From Harmothoe impar (lineage: Eukaryota; Annelida; Polychaeta; Phyllodocida; Polynoidae): a stretch of DNA of 64,000 nucleotides. Every line of letters starts with the position of its first letter. The stretch's first letter is position 1. Below, piece after piece: positions 50,514 through 62,934 of the stretch. The stretch covers positions 3,162,001 through 3,226,000 of the forward strand of contig OX381708.1 in assembly GCA_947462335.1 (NCBI GenBank), read 5' to 3'. The notes under the pieces are model-generated. The model was not told the origin of the DNA. It did no database searches and saw nothing but the letters and a program-made list of their open reading frames with translations. Position numbers and translations under genes: made by a program.

Positions 50514-50843
50514 CTTCAAGACACTCAGAGACAGCCTTGGCACCATGTTTTGAAGTGGTCCCCTTTGGGCACTTGATTGGTCCTGTGTTGTTAGCAGGGC
50601 AGTAGAATTGTTTGGGACATAGGGTACCTAGGGGACTTGTAGACCAAGTAGGACAATGATAGCCAGCAAATAAACAGGGTCCATTGGGGGCCGTTTGACC
50701 GGGAGCAGCGCAGTACTGTCCTGCTGGGCACGGCTGGCAGTACCCAACACCGCCCGTAACCCACGAGGGCTGGAACGTACCCCTCGGGCATTTAGAACAT
50801 CTACTAGAAGAGCGATATTGCCCAGGAGGACAGACATCAACAT
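50514..50843 (-). CDS. Gene 2 exon 3 (intact)
   Basis: This 330-nt exon has VDVCPPGQYRSSSRCSKCPR, CPAGQYCAAPGQTAP and CPKQFYCPANNTGP. It has no methionine near its start and is an internal exon. It is the intact counterpart used to diagnose the broken exon 3 of gene 1. Confidence 0.75.
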
Positions 50844-50910
50844 CTGAAATGATCGAAAGTATAAAATTTAACTTCTTATTAATGATCTAAGGGGATGGTA
50901 AACGTCAAAG

Positions 50911-51164
50911 TTGAAAGTGAAAACTCCAACTTCAGTCACTTACTGTTAACTGTCAAGTGTCAATTCAAGAACAACAGCTTGTGACAGGTATCTTTTAGCA
51001 CTGTAGTTTACTCCATGTGTCCTATGATATGCTTCAAAGTTTGTGTGCCGTGCTGTGTACCATGATGTGTACCCTGCTGTGTGCCATGCTGTGTACCCTG
51101 CTGTGTGCCACTTGACAGTTGACAGGTGTGAGTAAATGGTTGAAGTTGGAGTTTTCACTTTCAA
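50911..51164. mobile_element. Foldback/MITE in gene 2 intron 2
   Basis: TTGAAAGTGAAAACTCCAAC (50911) and its inverse ending at 51164 enclose a second pair (AACTGTCAAGTG with CACTTGACAGTT) and a short tandem repeat of GTGTACCCTGCTGTGTGCCA type. Confidence 0.6.
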
Positions 51165-51421
51165 CTCATGTTGTTCTTTTGCAAGTTGAAGTGGATTTGC
51201 AAATTCAATTTCACAACAAAATTTGACCCTCCTGGGCCACTGTAGATGGTATATCAATATGTCACAAGATTAGTTTTGCTTAGATGCTAATTAAATTGTT
51301 AAGTTCTCTATAACTATGTAGAGGTGTTCTGTGAAAGGCACGGTATAAAGGCAATTGGGTGCGGGGCCCCCCTCAGAGATATAGGAAACTACTGTTGTGC
51401 TGCACTACAGTATATACTCAC

Positions 51422-51733
51422 AAGCCCTTAGGTCACAGTCATTAAGAGAATAACTGCCAGGTGCTGACCTCAGTCCTACTGGACAAGGTGTTGGTGCAGC
51501 ACTCCCCTCCTCACAGTAGAAGTTGGCGGGACACGGGAGAATGTACGGTAGGGTGCTGCCCTCTGGACAGTAGTAGCCTTGTTTACAGTCGCCTTGTGTA
51601 TATGAGAGGCCCTCCATAGCGCAGAAATAGCCGGCGAAGCAGGGCCTGCACACCGAGAGAGACCGCAGCGTACCGCTCGGACACTTCCTGCATTCTGTGC
51701 CATCAAAGTATTCGCTGTTGTAACAGCTTTCAC
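51422..51733 (-). CDS. Gene 2 exon 2
   Basis: This 312-nt exon has GESCYNSEYFDGTECRKCPS, GYFCAMEGLSYTQGDC, GYYCPEGSTLP and FYCEEGSAAPTPCP, and a donor GTGAGT. The acceptor is taken at GTGGAAG because it gives phase 1 with exon 1. Confidence 0.75.
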
Positions 51734-52472
51734 CTTCCACAAGAGAAGAAGGAATTATCATTATGAGTTATGTGACCCATTATTATATATGGTACTCATC
51801 ATGGGGAACGAATTTGAAATTTTAAGAGTATAACAGGGCTAGACACTGGGTGGCCCACAGCTCCAAAAATCTTTTAGCTGTGGACCAGGGAATATATTTA
51901 ACGTTTTTCAAATAGAAAATTATGTATATATTCTGGACTTAACTATGTTAAAATGAGACCAAATTGCTTCATTTGCTCAAATATTTCTCTTTCTAAGGGG
52001 TAATTCTAAAGAAAACTATTGGCCCTGACCAAAAATTACGGGCCATTGGCTCCCGGGCCAGCTTTAGTGTCTACCCCTGGTGTCAAGAGTCCCATGAACG
52101 TGGGAAAATATTAAATTAAGTCAATTTTTATTCATTATTTATTCCCATACTTAAAACAACCCACTCTATATAAATAAAGTACACCAAGCTGAGCTACTAC
52201 ATGAAAAGTCCAAGATGGGTATCATCAACCGTCAGTAATAATATTAAATATACAAAACAAAAGCCATGAGACACAAGAAATAGGTGCACTTTTCCCAAAA
52301 TACTTTCCAAAAGACAGCCTTTTCTTAGCCCATTGAATACGGCCACAGTGTATCAATGGGGGGGGGGGGAAGCATTGAATACGGCCCTTCCCATACTTAA
52401 GAATAGTGGATCTTGTATTTTAAAGACAATTCAGCTGCATTAATGTTGTGTGTTCACTCCACTACCACCTAC
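51734..52472. other. Gene 2 intron 1
   Basis: AT-rich intron with a poly-G run near 52360; nothing else was recognised. Confidence 0.5.
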
Positions 52473-52524
52473 CTGCAGTAAGGCTTGCTAGAAGCAGGGT
52501 CCACAGTACTGCAGCATGTGTCAT
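52473..52524 (-). CDS. Gene 2 exon 1 (signal peptide)
   Basis: This 52-nt coding exon, MTHAAVLWTLLLASLTA, then a GTAGGT donor, is homologous to gene 1 exon 1. Confidence 0.8.
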
Positions 52525-53440
52525 GTCTGTTAAACAAATCTCAGTTATCAACACAAACAATATCTAGAAAAACAACTTATAGTTTTCCATTCATCTACAG
52601 AGATTTCTTAACGTATGGTTCGTATATTGTATCTAAAACGTAAAAATTGTTTATAATGTATTGCATATCTAAACTAGTTAAAATGAGTACACCTAATATT
52701 GGTCACCAATTATACATAGTACACCGTAATATGAGTTATTTAACAAACGATATGATCTAAAGACCTAATGATTAGGTCAATTAGGTTACCTAGAGATGTG
52801 ACTGCTGTGAATAGTATACTGTAAAAGAAGAGTTAATGTAAACCTGTGTGGTGTTGTGTGTCTCCTAGTCAGGGAACTGAGGGGCTGACTGCTACCTCAG
52901 TATGTGTGACTGTCCTTGCCGCTGCTGTGACTTTAGTGACTTTAGGGAACGTTCATTTATTAGTTAAAGAGGGGGGGGGGGTTGCAGGGGGGCATAACAA
53001 TTTCAACCACTACTGAGGGGGGGGGGCATAAAAAAATTCATGCCCGCATGCTACTATAGTTTCGGGGGGGGGGGGGGGCGCAACATTTTTGGTGAGGGAG
53101 GGGACAAAATATTCCACTCACAGAGGGGTGATATAAAAATAAAGTTGCACCTCTGCAGGAGATTTCACGACCCCCTTGTAATTAACTAATGAACACTCCC
53201 TTATCACGGTGGAGGCTGGGAGACCTCTACCTGTGTCCCGCTATCTGTCCTATCCCTGTTTGCCCTCTCCTCTCCAGTGGTTAATCCTACAGCTCTATCT
53301 TATTGACATAGGGGAGAAATCTAGGTCATCCTAAAACAAGTCAAATTATCTTTACAGGGCTCAAACATGTGTTTGTGAGCTGCCCCAGAGACAGGATGCT
53401 TCGTACACCCGCACACAGAGCATCCTCTCAGACTGCCGGT
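52525..53440. other. Upstream of gene 2; G-rich repeats
   Basis: No gene is seen. Several long G runs (52970, 53020, 53065) could form quadruplexes. The gene 2 promoter should lie at the start of this stretch. Confidence 0.35.
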
Positions 53441-53449
53441 TAAGGGGCC

Positions 53450-54270
53450 CTCGATGAGGGGGGGGTCCTCATGTTGCATGTCGGACTTAAGAAATTCCCT
53501 ATGGCCCATGTCACTAGAGAAAACCCCATGTCGCTAGTGTCACTAAATAACTGACTATTAAGACTATTGAATAATCATATTAATGAGAAAATCGTACTAG
53601 GCTAGTTGGCAGCCCAGGTCATGCCCACATGGAGTATTTTTGAAATTCTTCAGAATAAAATTCTGCATTATGGTGAGTTTTGGAAGCATTATAATATATG
53701 TTGCAAGCTATGAGGCTATTCTCATTCATGTCACTAAGGCCAATGCCCCATGTCTATTTTTAAGAAATGGCCATGTCGCCATATCGGATTTAGGGGTCTA
53801 GGGCCATGGTTAACATTATTTTGCCACATTTCAGTGAATCTTATATTGATCTACTCCTTCTAAATCAATGATCCTTGAAGCTTATATAGTACACAGCTAC
53901 TACAGGCTACACAGACAGAGTATGATATATGAAAAATAAAAGTTGACCAGGTGGTATAGCAATCTATGAAGAAACCCAGAGTTAATTTATGCTAGAGTCT
54001 GACAATGCTGAGGAGAGTCTCTTTCAGCCTGTAAGAGTCCAGCATTGTCAAACTCTAGCATGATGATCCAACATGGCCAGACTCTCAAGCAATTCTGGGT
54101 GAGTAGAGGCTCTAGATGAAGGTCCAGCATAGCCTGACACTCACTAAAATGGCCCTTGACCCATCTATTATAGTCCAGCAGTGCCTGACGCTTGTATGAG
54201 GGTGCTATTGGCGACATTGGGTGACACTGACATTTGCCTGTGTGTACTAATGTAGTAAAATCCCAGCTAT
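53450..54270. repeat. Host copy of the dispersed repeat found in palindrome arms
   Basis: CATGTCG/CATGTCACTA motifs at 53465-53550 and 53740-53795, and a block at about 54060-54250 (GACCCATCTATTATAGTCCA, TATTGGCGACATTGG, TGCCTGTGTGTAC) correspond to 9830-10290 of element A and its copies, at clearly lower identity than between the palindromes. Confidence 0.6.
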
Positions 54271-54335
54271 AACTGAACTCCACTTGATCTCCCCATCATT
54301 TTGAGATATTGTGTGATGAATTCCACCCATTTTCT

Positions 54336-55200
54336 AAAACTATGTTGTCCTCCGGGATTGTCCTACCTGCTGGAGGTGCTCCCGCCCCTCACCAGGTGGC
54401 GCGTTATGTATTACGTCATATTATCGCCCATTGTCCATGGGCAGTGGTAGTGCTAAGCCTATGGGGTGTCTCGGTATTTTTGCTCTAGAAGCTTTGATAA
54501 TTATGCGATTAACTAACTAAAGATATGTAAATGATTGGGAATGTGATTCCCACCGAGTTAAGGCCATAAAAGTATATTCCGTGATAGATACGAGTCGAAT
54601 CGCTACTACAGCAGTGGTAAAGGATTGGGGAGTTGCCCTGCAGAGGACCCGTATGTCAGGGTTGGTGCGCGATTTTTGAATGCATCCTGATGCTGTTAAA
54701 TAAGTAGTATATAAGTACAGGGTAAGAGTGGTGAAGTGGAGGACAGAAGGAGAAGGGGTGTTAGTAGAGGAGAGACTACTCACTCACCTCAGCAGCCTCT
54801 ACAAAGCTGACAGTTGTGTCTTCACACTTGGTTTGGCCTTGACAGCTGAACAGGTGTTAAGTGCTTTATGTCATGAAAAGGTGTAAGAAAAAAAAAAAAG
54901 TTTTTGGAGGGGGATACTTGGAGAATGCTCCCTACTCTGTACACCAAACCATCCCTCTCCTCTCATCTTATCAACCACTGATCTTAATGTCACCACTTTG
55001 TATGATGAGTAATGCCGAGTCTGTGTATATGAAAAAATGAATGTAAATAATGTAACGCCATAACCATTAATGTACGAATCTGTGATACAACACCTGAATG
55101 ATAGGGGACCTAGCAGAAGCAAGGCAATGCGCCTATGCTAGGATGGAACATCTACTATTGTGTTTGTCTCTTTTACCCAATAAAACACTTTTTTTTAAAA
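54336..55200. other. Unassigned transcript-like region
   Basis: No coding frame is supported. A TATA-like AGTATATAAGTACAGG near 54707 and an AATAAA near 55181 followed by T/A runs could delimit a non-coding transcript or a decayed retroelement. Confidence 0.25.
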
Positions 55201-56315
55201 AGATTATATAGGTATTGTATAGGAAATTTTCACCTTATTTAGTTCTGATTTGGCGCCCATGGCCCTCTGCATTACTTTTCCCACTGTGTAAGAAGTATGG
55301 TTTCTGAATTATGTCTGTTTGATTGCAGAGACTGCTGCCCCCCCTCCCCTGTGATGGGGGGGGGGTCATCTAGATTTCCAAATTTCACTTGGGTTCATAA
55401 TCATTCATAAATACATATTATTAACAACTTCAGTGTTATATTCTAAAATATTTTAATATTTCAAAATGTAAGAAAACGATTTCTCTATGTATCCACCAAC
55501 AGGTGTGTTATATTTCAGACTGTCAGAACTGTCGTCTGTGGGGGATGTCATAGCCTCCTACCTATAGGGGACATAACAACTTAAGTTACCTCCGCATTAA
55601 ACAAGTTGACAATTCACACTACAAATTAGAGGGGTAAAAAGAATTCAGAAAAAAAAAAAAAAATTCTGTGCTTTTCAATATAACATGGATGAATCCATTT
55701 TATTCATCAGCAGAATGCGAACGATTTTTGAATGTTAAGAGCAATATCTGAATTTTATCCAAAAACGATGTGTGTGTCATATTTCAGACTGTCAGACCTG
55801 TCGTCCAGGGTATATTATCGCCTCCTACCTGCAGTAGACATGACAACTTAAGTTACCTCTGCACTAAACATGTTGACACTTCACAGTATGAGGCTGCCGA
55901 AACTGTCTTAGATTCATTTATAGTCGTATCAGAAAGCAGGACTTTCACAGGTGCAGCGCCGCTTCTAGTCTGTTATTGTCTCACTTAGTGGGTAGGCGCC
56001 TGTGAAGGTAGGGAGTAGATTCTAGGACCATTATCCTTTATTCATCAACAGAATACAAGTGTTACAAGATAGAAATGGACACACAAACAGGTAATAATTA
56101 TATCTATCCTTATTTGGTAAATATCACGATCCATCTTTGCTTTTGATCCTGAGACCTTAATTTCAAAAACATATATGCATGTCCTTGTTCACAGCCATAA
56201 TTGACTGCATGTGATTGGCCAAGTATTTTTCAATTGTTTAGCTTTAGTAAAAGCATTACAAGGTTCTATCATAAAACAGTTTTTCACACCAATTTCAGAT
56301 ATACGCAGTCCAGGA

Positions 56316-57314
56316 ATGAATGAGACAACACTTTTACTCGACACTACTAATAACACCCAAGGTGAGGGAGACCCAGTGGTGGTCAATTTATCAGCCCTCG
56401 GGGTGACAATATATGGTACCTCCATTGGAACATTCATTCTCACAGCGAACATAATACTACTTGTCACACTTGTACGATTCAAGTCAGCGCACCTGAAGGA
56501 TTCCACACGTTACTTCCTCATGAATAAATCCTTGAGTTATTCACTAGAAGGTTTGCTGTTAATTTGCTGGCCTCATGTGCCCCTGAAGCATTGCCTTTAC
56601 TTCATTCTGATGGCAGTTGCCTCTCTGCGCGGCATCGTCTGGGGCATGTTTCTATTATCACTCGACAGTTTCATCACAATCATCCGACCCTACACCCACA
56701 AATCCATCATGACGCCCAGCCTTGCTAAGGCTCTTCTCATTCTACTCTTCTTGTCACAAGTAGCGTATATTCTCCTCTACTCGCTCACCGGACAGACCAA
56801 ACCTCCTCTGAGTGGTCTCTACTGCATCACTGATGATGGCGCCCAAGGCCCAGTGTCCTTGCTAATTCAATTTCTTCTAGGTATTGTAGTCATCTTTGTG
56901 ACCTTAGCAATGCAAGCTGCCACTTTCTACTCCCTGTGGAAGAAGTCTAACATGGTGAAGCCTGTAAACACCCACCAGCCTGCCCTACCCTCTGTGTCAC
57001 ACGCCGTCAGTACTGGCCCACAGCCCAACCCTGCAGCCAACAAGCTCAAGAAGCAGCCCTCACGACTGGGGCGCCTGGTGCAACTGCTGGCTGTTTCCGC
57101 CATTTGCACGACCCTCTGCTGGCTGCCATCCATCTTTGCCAACGCTGCTTACTACCTAGGCCTACTGCCTATCAGTAAAGCTGCCTTGGAGGAGATGAAG
57201 GGCTACTTTGGGGTTCTCAATGGAGTGGATGGAGTGTTGCAGCCATGGATTGTGATTATGATGAGTCAGGAGCTGAGGGCCGCCGCCAAGAAGCTGTTCT
57301 GCAAGTGTGGTTAA
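56316..57314 (+). CDS. Class A-like orphan GPCR, copy 1
   Basis: The 332-residue protein has N-glycosylation sites N2, N12 and N24 and seven hydrophobic segments (about 33-55, 66-86, 93-120, 136-158, 178-207, 252-281, 296-316). C93 and C170 fit the extracellular disulfide. TM6 has CWLP (268-271). The usual DRY after TM3 is DSF (117-119, in LDSFITIIRPY) and the TM7 NPxxY is QPWIV (309-313), so signalling may be atypical. The C terminus CKCG could be palmitoylated. The start MNETTLLL is shared with copy 2. The longer frame begins in presumed intron, as TTTCAG precedes 56299. Two AATAAA signals lie at 57887 and 57897. The ligand is unknown. Confidence 0.8.
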   Translation: MNETTLLLDTTNNTQGEGDPVVVNLSALGVTIYGTSIGTFILTANIILLVTLVRFKSAHLKDSTRYFLMNKSLSYSLEGLLLICWPHVPLKHCLYFILMAVASLRGIVWGMFLLSLDSFITIIRPYTHKSIMTPSLAKALLILLFLSQVAYILLYSLTGQTKPPLSGLYCITDDGAQGPVSLLIQFLLGIVVIFVTLAMQAATFYSLWKKSNMVKPVNTHQPALPSVSHAVSTGPQPNPAANKLKKQPSRLGRLVQLLAVSAICTTLCWLPSIFANAAYYLGLLPISKAALEEMKGYFGVLNGVDGVLQPWIVIMMSQELRAAAKKLFCKCG

Positions 57315-58439
57315 AGCTTGACCGTCATGGTCGAAGTGAGACCAAAAGCACTTTTGGATATAGTTCAGTTTTCATTCACAAGAGGGCTCTTATGGGCTGG
57401 GAGCTCAGCTCTTACAGGCACAAGATAGGGTGAATATGTTGTAGTTGGACAATGCTCATGGTCCCCTGTCCAAACACTGCTGCCCTCTGGTGGAACTTTT
57501 ATTTTAGTCCATGTATGGAAAATGCTGTACTTTTTCCCTGACGGCCCAGCTTTAAGGCTCACTGTAAACCCACGCAGAAAACCATGGCTTTTACAAGAAT
57601 CCGAACCCTAGGGAGTATTATAGGACTTGCTCAAAGCCTAGTCATTGCTAATATGAGATTTAGGCTCGTACGCAAGAATTTAAAGTGGATGGTGGTTTTG
57701 TCAGTAGCTGAATGTAACAGCATCAACATAACTTGTGTGGGAACAATGAGACTGTGAGAGACAATATGAAACTGACTGATAAACATTAGACTTATCAGTT
57801 ACTTACATTAATCAAAAACTATACTGGAATTAAGACAGTTGCTTGCTGAAAAAAAGCTTCAATATTTAACCAAACTGTGGAAATGTAATAAAGAGCAATA
57901 AAGAAATCAGAGTTGGAAAGTGTTGTGATTTAAAGCTGGCACACTCAGATGTACATTTTCTTCGATTGCTTCACAGATAATTGTTGCATCATCCTTTCCC
58001 TCTTATATTCTGCCATTTATTCTGACAAGAAAGGCTTCACATAAGTTAGACCTGGACTCCAATTACAACTATTATTTATATTCTCAGGGGGCACATGTTG
58101 AGTTTGTCTGTACACCTAGATAAGGCCTGGTCATGAGCCTTCATAACTACATGACCAGTGTTGGACCATTGATTGGTACAAACACTACAATGATGCCTGA
58201 ATTTGTTAGGCCTACTCGGTAATCCACCGCATGCTGAATACAACAGGCATGAAATCAAAGAGCATCTGTAATCCTGTTGATTTCAAATGCCATCAATAAA
58301 ACACGCTTTTGTTTTACATGTTGTTTTGAATGTTGTAACCCCGAGTTTGTCTTATACACGAGGTTTATGGTACTGGTCGTTGTTTTCTCCCACTTAGGGT
58401 TCAATCCCTGGAGGCACTGTAATCATCCTACTGCTGTCG

Positions 58440-59003
58440 TTAGAGAGGGGACGTGACATTGAGAGAGGTGACACAGCGATGAGAGAGGTGTTATGGCATT
58501 GAGAGAGGTGACATGACAATGAAAAAGGTGACATGATGATGAGAGAGGTGACATGACGATGAAAAGGTGACACAGCAATGAAAAAGGTGACACGGCAATG
58601 AGAGAGGTGACATGACAATTGGAAAGGTGACACAGCGATGAGAGAGGTGACATGACGATGAGAAAGGTGACATGACAATGAGAGAGGTGACATGACAATG
58701 AGACAGGTGACATGACAATGAGAGAGGTGACATGACGACGAGAGAGGTGACATGATGATGAGAAAGGTGACATGACGATGAGAGAGGTGACATGATGATG
58801 AGAGAGGTGACATGGCAATGAGAGAGGTGACATGACGATGAGAAAGGTGACACAGCGATGAGAGAGGTGACATGACGATGAGAGAGGTGACATGACGATG
58901 AGAGAGGTGACATGGCATTGAGAGAGGTGACATGACGATGAGAAATGTGATATGGCAATGAGAGAGGTGACATGACGATGAGAAAGGTGACATGACAATG
59001 AGA
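58440..59003 (-). repeat. 20-bp minisatellite, array 1
   Basis: About 28 copies of GAGAGAGGTGACATGACGAT with variants. Long open frames on the minus strand in three phases (repeats of the SHRHVTSLIVMSPLS type) are artefacts. Confidence 0.9.
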
Positions 59004-60062
59004 AATATGGTTTCTGAATTATGTCTGTTTGATTACAGAGTCTGCTGCCCCCCTCCCCTGTGATGGGGGGGGGTCATCTAGATTCCCATATTTCACTTGC
59101 GTTAGTTTTCCTATTGATTGTGGGCCCTAGTCTCTAATATACCATTGATAAATGCATTTTATTAGAAACTTCAGTGCTTAATTCAAAAATATTTTGATAT
59201 TCTAAAATGTAAGAAAACGATTTCTGTATGTATCCACCAACAGGTGTGTTATATTTCAGACTGTCAGAACTGTCGTCTGTAGGGGATGTCATAGCCTCCT
59301 ACCTTTAGGGGGCATAACAATTTAAGTTACCTCCGCATTAAACAAGTTGACAATTCACACTACAAATTAGACGGGGTAAAAAGAATTCAGAAAAAAAAAC
59401 AATAGATTCTGTGCTTTTCAATATAACATGGATGAATCCATTTTATTCATCAGCAGAATGCGAAAGATTTTTGAATGTTAAGAGCAATATCTGAATTTTA
59501 TCCAAAAACGATGTGTGTGTTATATTTCAGACTGTCGGACCTGTCGTCTGTAGGGGATGTCAGTGCCTCCTACCTGCAGTAGACATACCAACTTAAGTTA
59601 CCTCTGCACTAAACATGTTGACACTTCACAGTATGAGGCTGCCGAAACTGTCTTAGATTCATTTATACAGTCATATCAGATAGCAGGACTTTCACAGGTG
59701 CAGCGCCGCTTCTAGTCTGTTATTGTCTCACTTAGTGGGTAGGCGCCTGTGAAGGTAGGGAGTAGATTCTAGGACGATTATCCTTTATTCATCAACAGAA
59801 TACAAGTGTTACAAGATAGAAATGGACACACAAACAGGTAATAATTATATCTATCCTTATTTGGTAAATATCACGATCCATCTTTGCTTTTGATCCTGAG
59901 ACCTTAATTTCAAAAACATATATGCATGTCCTTGTTCACAGCCATAATTGACTGCATGTGATTGGCCAAGTATTTTTCAATTGTTTAGCTTTAGTAAAAG
60001 CATTACAAGGTTCTATCATAAAATAGTTTTTCACACCAATTTCAGATATACGCAGTCCAGGA

Positions 60063-61061
60063 ATGAATGAGACAACACTTTTACTCGACACTACTAATAA
60101 CACCCAAGATGAGGGAGACCCAGTGGTGTTCAATTCATCAACCCTCGGGGTGACAATATATGGTACCTCCATTGGAACATTCATTCTCACAGCGAACATA
60201 ATACTACTCGTCACACTTCTACGATTCAAGTCAGCGCACCTGAAGGATTCCACACGTTACTTCCTCATGAATAAATCCTTGAGTTATTCACTAGAAGGTT
60301 TGCTGTTAATTTGCTGGCCTCATGTGCCCCTGAAGCATTGCCTTTACTTCATTCTGATGGCAGTTGCCTCTCTGCGCGGCATCGTCTGGGGCATGTTTCT
60401 ATTATCACTCGACAGTTTCATCACAATCATCCGACCCTACACCCACAAATCCATCATGACGCCCGGCCTTGCTAAGGCTCTTCTCGTTCTACTCTTCTTG
60501 TCACAAGTAGCGTATATTCTCCTCTACTCGCTCACCGGACAGACCAAACCTCCTCTGAGTGGTCTCTACTGCATCACTGATGATGGCGCCCAAGGCCCAG
60601 TGTCCTTGCTAATTCAATTTCTTCTAGGTATTGTAGTCATCTTTGTGACCTTAGCAATGCAAGCTGCCACTTTCTACTCCCTGTGGAAGAAGTCTAACAT
60701 GGTGAAGCCTGTGAACATGCACCAGCCTGCCCTACCCTCTGTGTCACACGCCGTCAGTACTGGCCCACAGCCCAACCCTGCAGCCAACAAGCTCAAGAAG
60801 CAGCCCACACGACTGGGGCGCCTGGTGCAGCTGCTGGCTGTTTCGGCCATTTGCACGACCCTCTGCTGGCTGCCATCCATCTTTGCAAATGCTGCTTACT
60901 ACCTAGGCCTACTGCCTATCAGTAAAGCTGCCTTGGAGGAGATGAAGGGCTACTTTGGTGTTCTCAATGGAGTGGATGGAGTGCTGCAGCCATGCATTGT
61001 GATTATGATGAGTCAGGAGCTGAGGGCCGCCGCCAAGAAGCTGTTCTGCAAGTGTGGTTAA
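60063..61061 (+). CDS. Class A-like orphan GPCR, copy 2
   Basis: A 332-residue paralogue nearly identical to copy 1, with the same DSF and CWLP motifs and cysteines. Differences include several residues in the N-terminal tail (residues 16-27), V53L, S135G, I142V, the 219-220 region and, notably, W311C in the TM7 motif (QPCIV). The frame is intact with the same 3' sequence and two AATAAA signals (61651 and 61661). Confidence 0.8.
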   Translation: MNETTLLLDTTNNTQDEGDPVVFNSSTLGVTIYGTSIGTFILTANIILLVTLLRFKSAHLKDSTRYFLMNKSLSYSLEGLLLICWPHVPLKHCLYFILMAVASLRGIVWGMFLLSLDSFITIIRPYTHKSIMTPGLAKALLVLLFLSQVAYILLYSLTGQTKPPLSGLYCITDDGAQGPVSLLIQFLLGIVVIFVTLAMQAATFYSLWKKSNMVKPVNMHQPALPSVSHAVSTGPQPNPAANKLKKQPTRLGRLVQLLAVSAICTTLCWLPSIFANAAYYLGLLPISKAALEEMKGYFGVLNGVDGVLQPCIVIMMSQELRAAAKKLFCKCG

Positions 61062-62052
61062 AGCTTGACTGTCATGGGTGAAGTGAGACCGAAAGGAATT
61101 TTGGATATAGTTCAGTTTTCATTCACAAGAGGGCTCTTATGGGCTGGGAGCTCAGCTCTTACAGGCACAAGATAGGGTGAATATGTTGTAGTTGGACAAT
61201 GCTCATGGTCCCCTGTCCAAACACTGCTGCCCTCTGGTGGAACTTTTATCTTAGTCCATGTATGGAAAATGCTGTACTTATTCCCTGACGGCCCAGCTTT
61301 AAGGCTCACTGTAAACCCATGCAGAAAACCATGGCTTTTACAAGAATCAGAACCCTAGGGAGTATTATAGGACTTGCTCAAAGCCTAGTCATTGCTAATA
61401 TGATATTTAGGCTCATACGCAAGAATTTAAAGTGGATGGTGGTTTTGTCAGTAGCTGAATGTAACAGTATTAAGACATGAACAGCATCAACATAACTTGT
61501 GTGGGAACAATGAGACTTTGAGAGAGAATATGAAACTGACTGATAAACATTAGACTGATCAGTTACTTACATTATTCAAAAACTATACTGGAATCAAGAC
61601 AGTTGCTTGCTGAAAAAAAGCTTCAATATTTAACCAAACTGTGGAAATGTAATAAAGAGCAATAAAAAAATCAGGGTTGGAAAGTGTTGTGATTTAAAGC
61701 TGGCACACTCAGATGTACATTTTCTTCGATTGCTTCACAGATAATTGTTGCATCATCCTTTCCCTCTTATATTCTGCCATTTATTCTGACAAGAAAGGCT
61801 TCACATAAGTTAGACCTGGACTCCAATTACAACTATTATTTATATTCTCAGGGGGCACATGTTGAGTTTGTCTGTACGCCTATAAGGCCTGGTCATGAGC
61901 CTTCATAACTACATAAGCAGTGTTGGACCATTGATTGGTACAAACACTACAATGATGCCTGAATTTGTGAGGCCTACTTGGTAATCCACCGCATGCTGAA
62001 TACAACAGGCATGAAATCAAAGAGCATCTGTAATCCTGTTGATTGCCGTTAA

Positions 62053-62780
62053 AGGGGCAGTCTTCCTGCCGTAGATCCAACAGCTTAGAGTAGAGCATGT
62101 CGTTCATAACCAAGTGACCTTTCAGATGTGTCTGTAAACAAGGCCCCAAGCCACCAAAGGCCACTTGGTAGACTGCAGTCAGTCTTGAGTGTGCTGACAG
62201 CCTTCAAACATACACTGTAAAAAAGTGTTTCTAATTTTTAAACACATTTACCCAAACACACTAAAGTTGGACACTTTCACTAGATCTCAGAATATCAGCA
62301 CTTTCTTCTGTCAGCAGGTGCAGGGATATGGCTGGTGGTGGTGGTTGAGCCTACAAAAGTGAAATGTTGGTGGACGAGGCCAGTTTGGCTAGCCCACTGG
62401 AATATGTTGGACAGCGCTATGTACTTATTATTGTTGACATTATCTTAATTGTCATTGATGTCAACCAATACAATGGGTACTATATTTGACTATCAATAGT
62501 ACTCAATACTATACCACTGGCACATTCCAACTGCTGGTCACACCAGTGCAACTTATCTAGGCCAGAGCATTGCTGGGAAGTAACAACCAGCAAACTATTT
62601 GTTGGTTGCCTGAGCCTTTATACATGGGGTACTGGTGCTGGGGAATAGAGGCTCACAGAGCTAGGATATACCTGTATGTTTGAGGTTTCTGTTTGGGGGA
62701 TTCTAAATATAACTAAGGTGTTATATAAACTTAACAAGGCTTGCCTAGAGGTCTGGATCTAGGGCAGGAGGACCGACCCT
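62053..62780. mobile_element. MITE with TTAA target duplication (unit 2 only)
   Basis: TTAA (62049-62052 and 62781-62784) flanks inverted ends: left AGGGGCAGTCTTCCTGCCGT, right (inverse) AGGGTCGGTCCTCCTGCCCT, followed on both sides by AGATCCA. TTAA duplications are typical of piggyBac and Kolobok elements. It is absent at the equivalent point of unit 1 (near 58285), so it was inserted after the tandem duplication. Confidence 0.7.
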
Positions 62781-62934
62781 TTAATAAAACTGGCTTTTGT
62801 TTTAAATGTTCTTTTGAATGTTGTAACCCCGAGTTCGGCTTATACACGGGGTTTATGGTACTGGTCGTTGTTTTCTCCCACTTAGGGTTCAATCCCTTGA
62901 GGCACTGTAATCATCCTACTGCTGTCGTTAGAGA

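Larger units (their letters stand above)
26587..52524 (-). pseudogene. Gene 2: paralogue of gene 1, split in exon 6 by a Polinton
   Basis: Minus-strand coding pieces are 52473-52524, 51422-51733, 50514-50843, 49741-50070, 49037-49369, 48596-48782 plus 27197-27321 (exon 6 halves) and 26587-26900. Without the insertion the lengths sum to 1,983 nt, or 661 codons including the stop, with every junction GT/AG and phase 1. The product would be a secreted protein of six cysteine-rich GCC2/GCC3-type modules. All exons are otherwise intact, including exon 3, which is broken in gene 1. Read into the Polinton end, exon 6 meets a TAG within about three codons. A truncated protein lacking half of module five and all of module six is possible. 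Confidence 0.75.
55300..59003 (+). repeat. GPCR tandem unit 1 (about 3.7 kb)
   Basis: It begins at the block containing TTATGTCTGTTTGATTGCAG and CTGTGATGGGGGGGG, and ends with the 20-bp minisatellite. It is repeated at about 59005-63473 and again from 63474 to the window end. Within each unit a stretch starting TATATTTCAGACTGTCAG occurs twice about 265 bp apart, perhaps alternative 5' non-coding exons. Confidence 0.75.
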